From Desulfosporosinus sp. UBA5188 (GTDB lineage: Bacteria > Bacillota > Desulfitobacteriia > Desulfitobacteriales > Desulfitobacteriaceae): a stretch of DNA of 23,085 nt. The notes under the pieces were generated by a model. It searched no databases, had not been told where the DNA came from, and was given only the letters and a program-made list of their open reading frames with translations. The DNA is taken from assembly GCA_002413075.1 (NCBI GenBank), contig DHWG01000166.1:4246-27330 (forward strand). Reading direction: 5' to 3'. Positions 22,451 through 23,085 of this stretch are shown one piece after another. Made by a program: the position numbers and the translations under genes. Every line of letters starts with the position of its first letter. Position 1 is the first letter of the stretch.

Positions 22451-23085
22451 ATGAAAGATAGCTTTGACCGAGACGGACAGACGAGATTTTACAGTCCCTT
22501 GAGCCGCAAGTTGCCTAAAAAGACCTTCTTATTGCTTGTAGCATGTATAAGTATCATGAGCCTTAGCACATTAGTCGCTTTTGGACAGAACTTGCCGATC
22601 ATCAATTCGCTTGTGAATTTTGTCAATCCATCGGCTGCTAAAAATTATGAAGCTGTGAAGACAGATATCACGGATAGGAAGGGAAAAACCGTTGTTAATA
22701 AAAAAGTCACCGTCAAGGGAATAACTCTTACGGTAAATGATTTATCTTATGACGGATCCACCCTCATTGTCGGCTACAATTTGAGTAAGCCTGGAGGATT
22801 TGGGAGCGATGTAACTCAAATTGATACAGACATGATGCCGCGTTTTCAAAACCCTAAAGACAGCGCTTATACGGGAAGAGGAAACAGAGCATCATCATCT
22901 GGTTCCTATTTATTGAAAAAGGACAACGGTGATTATCAAGGGTATACATCTATTTCTTTTGAAGACATCGAGACCAAGATTCATGACGTTTATATGGTGT
23001 CTATAAATATTGACAGAATGGGTATAGGAGACGGATTGTCAGGTCCTACTGAGGTGATCGGACCGTGGAATATAGACACAGGTCT
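22451..23085 (+). CDS. DUF4179-type single-pass membrane protein, 3' end missing
   Basis: The frame starts at ATG 22451 behind AAAGGAG with about nine-base spacing and stays open to the end of the window (211 codons), so it is truncated. The product has a short basic cytoplasmic N terminus (1-23), one membrane helix (about 24-44, FLLLVACISIMSLSTLVAFG) and an extracytoplasmic part. The segment GITLTVNDLSYDGSTLIVGY (about 97-116) resembles the start of DUF4179 domains. DUF4179 proteins often sit beside ECF sigma factors and act as anti-sigma or envelope-stress proteins; here no sigma gene precedes it, and the N terminus is too short for a zinc-finger anti-sigma domain. Family call moderate. Confidence 0.7.
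   Translation, partial: MKDSFDRDGQTRFYSPLSRKLPKKTFLLLVACISIMSLSTLVAFGQNLPIINSLVNFVNPSAAKNYEAVKTDITDRKGKTVVNKKVTVKGITLTVNDLSYDGSTLIVGYNLSKPGGFGSDVTQIDTDMMPRFQNPKDSAYTGRGNRASSSGSYLLKKDNGDYQGYTSISFEDIETKIHDVYMVSINIDRMGIGDGLSGPTEVIGPWNIDTG

Overview
The window reads as ordinary chromosome from an endospore-forming member of the Firmicutes. The best fit is the Desulfosporosinus/Desulfitobacterium group of Peptococcaceae. This rests on remembered gene order and protein style, not on a search. Supporting signs are spoIVA, strong AGGAGG ribosome binding sites, frequent TTG starts, an IspH-ribosomal protein S1 fusion, and the cmk-plsC-ispH/S1 ... der-plsY-gpsA-spoIVA order, which resembles the Bacillus cmk-ypfD-yphA-der-gpsA-spoIVA block.

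Region 1 (50-4440) is a tight operon for aromatic amino acids: aroF (DAHP synthase), tyrA (prephenate dehydrogenase) and aroA (EPSP synthase). It runs by a 4-base overlap into azlC and azlD, a two-part amino-acid exporter, and ends in a hairpin terminator. Region 2 (4441-7943) is a mosaic of small and accessory genes on both strands: a 41-aa charged peptide, a zinc-dependent phospholipase C-like protein, a REP-like 25-base element, a strong bidirectional terminator, a small His/Cys-rich membrane protein, a HAD phosphatase, an unrecognised 107-aa protein and a CPBP-family membrane protease. Region 3 (7963-9295) is cmk-plsC. Region 4 (9360-11394) is cstA, a peptide/pyruvate-type transporter, with its own promoter-like region and terminator.

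Region 5 (11520-14690) holds the IspH-S1 fusion and a SEDS (FtsW/RodA/SpoVE) glycan polymerase. Region 6 (14700-19830) runs from a YphA-like membrane protein through a PDZ/FeS DUF512 protein, der, plsY and gpsA to a terminator. PlsY and GpsA act together: GpsA makes glycerol-3-phosphate and PlsY acylates it, and PlsC (region 3) adds the second acyl chain. Region 7 (19830-21571) is spoIVA, the spore coat ATPase, behind a sigma-E-like promoter and a leader that folds by hand into a three-way junction. Region 8 (21620-23085) has pheB (ACT-domain protein) with a clear sigma-A promoter, a tRNA-Pro(GGG), a short tract resembling the scar or end of an integrase-type element, a terminator, and the start of a DUF4179 membrane protein that runs off the window.

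I found no CRISPR array, toxin-antitoxin pair, intact transposase or defence system. The most interesting unexplained items are the spoIVA leader RNA candidate, the sequence next to the tRNA, the small membrane peptide with a Cys triplet, and the apparent loss of one S1 repeat in the IspH fusion.
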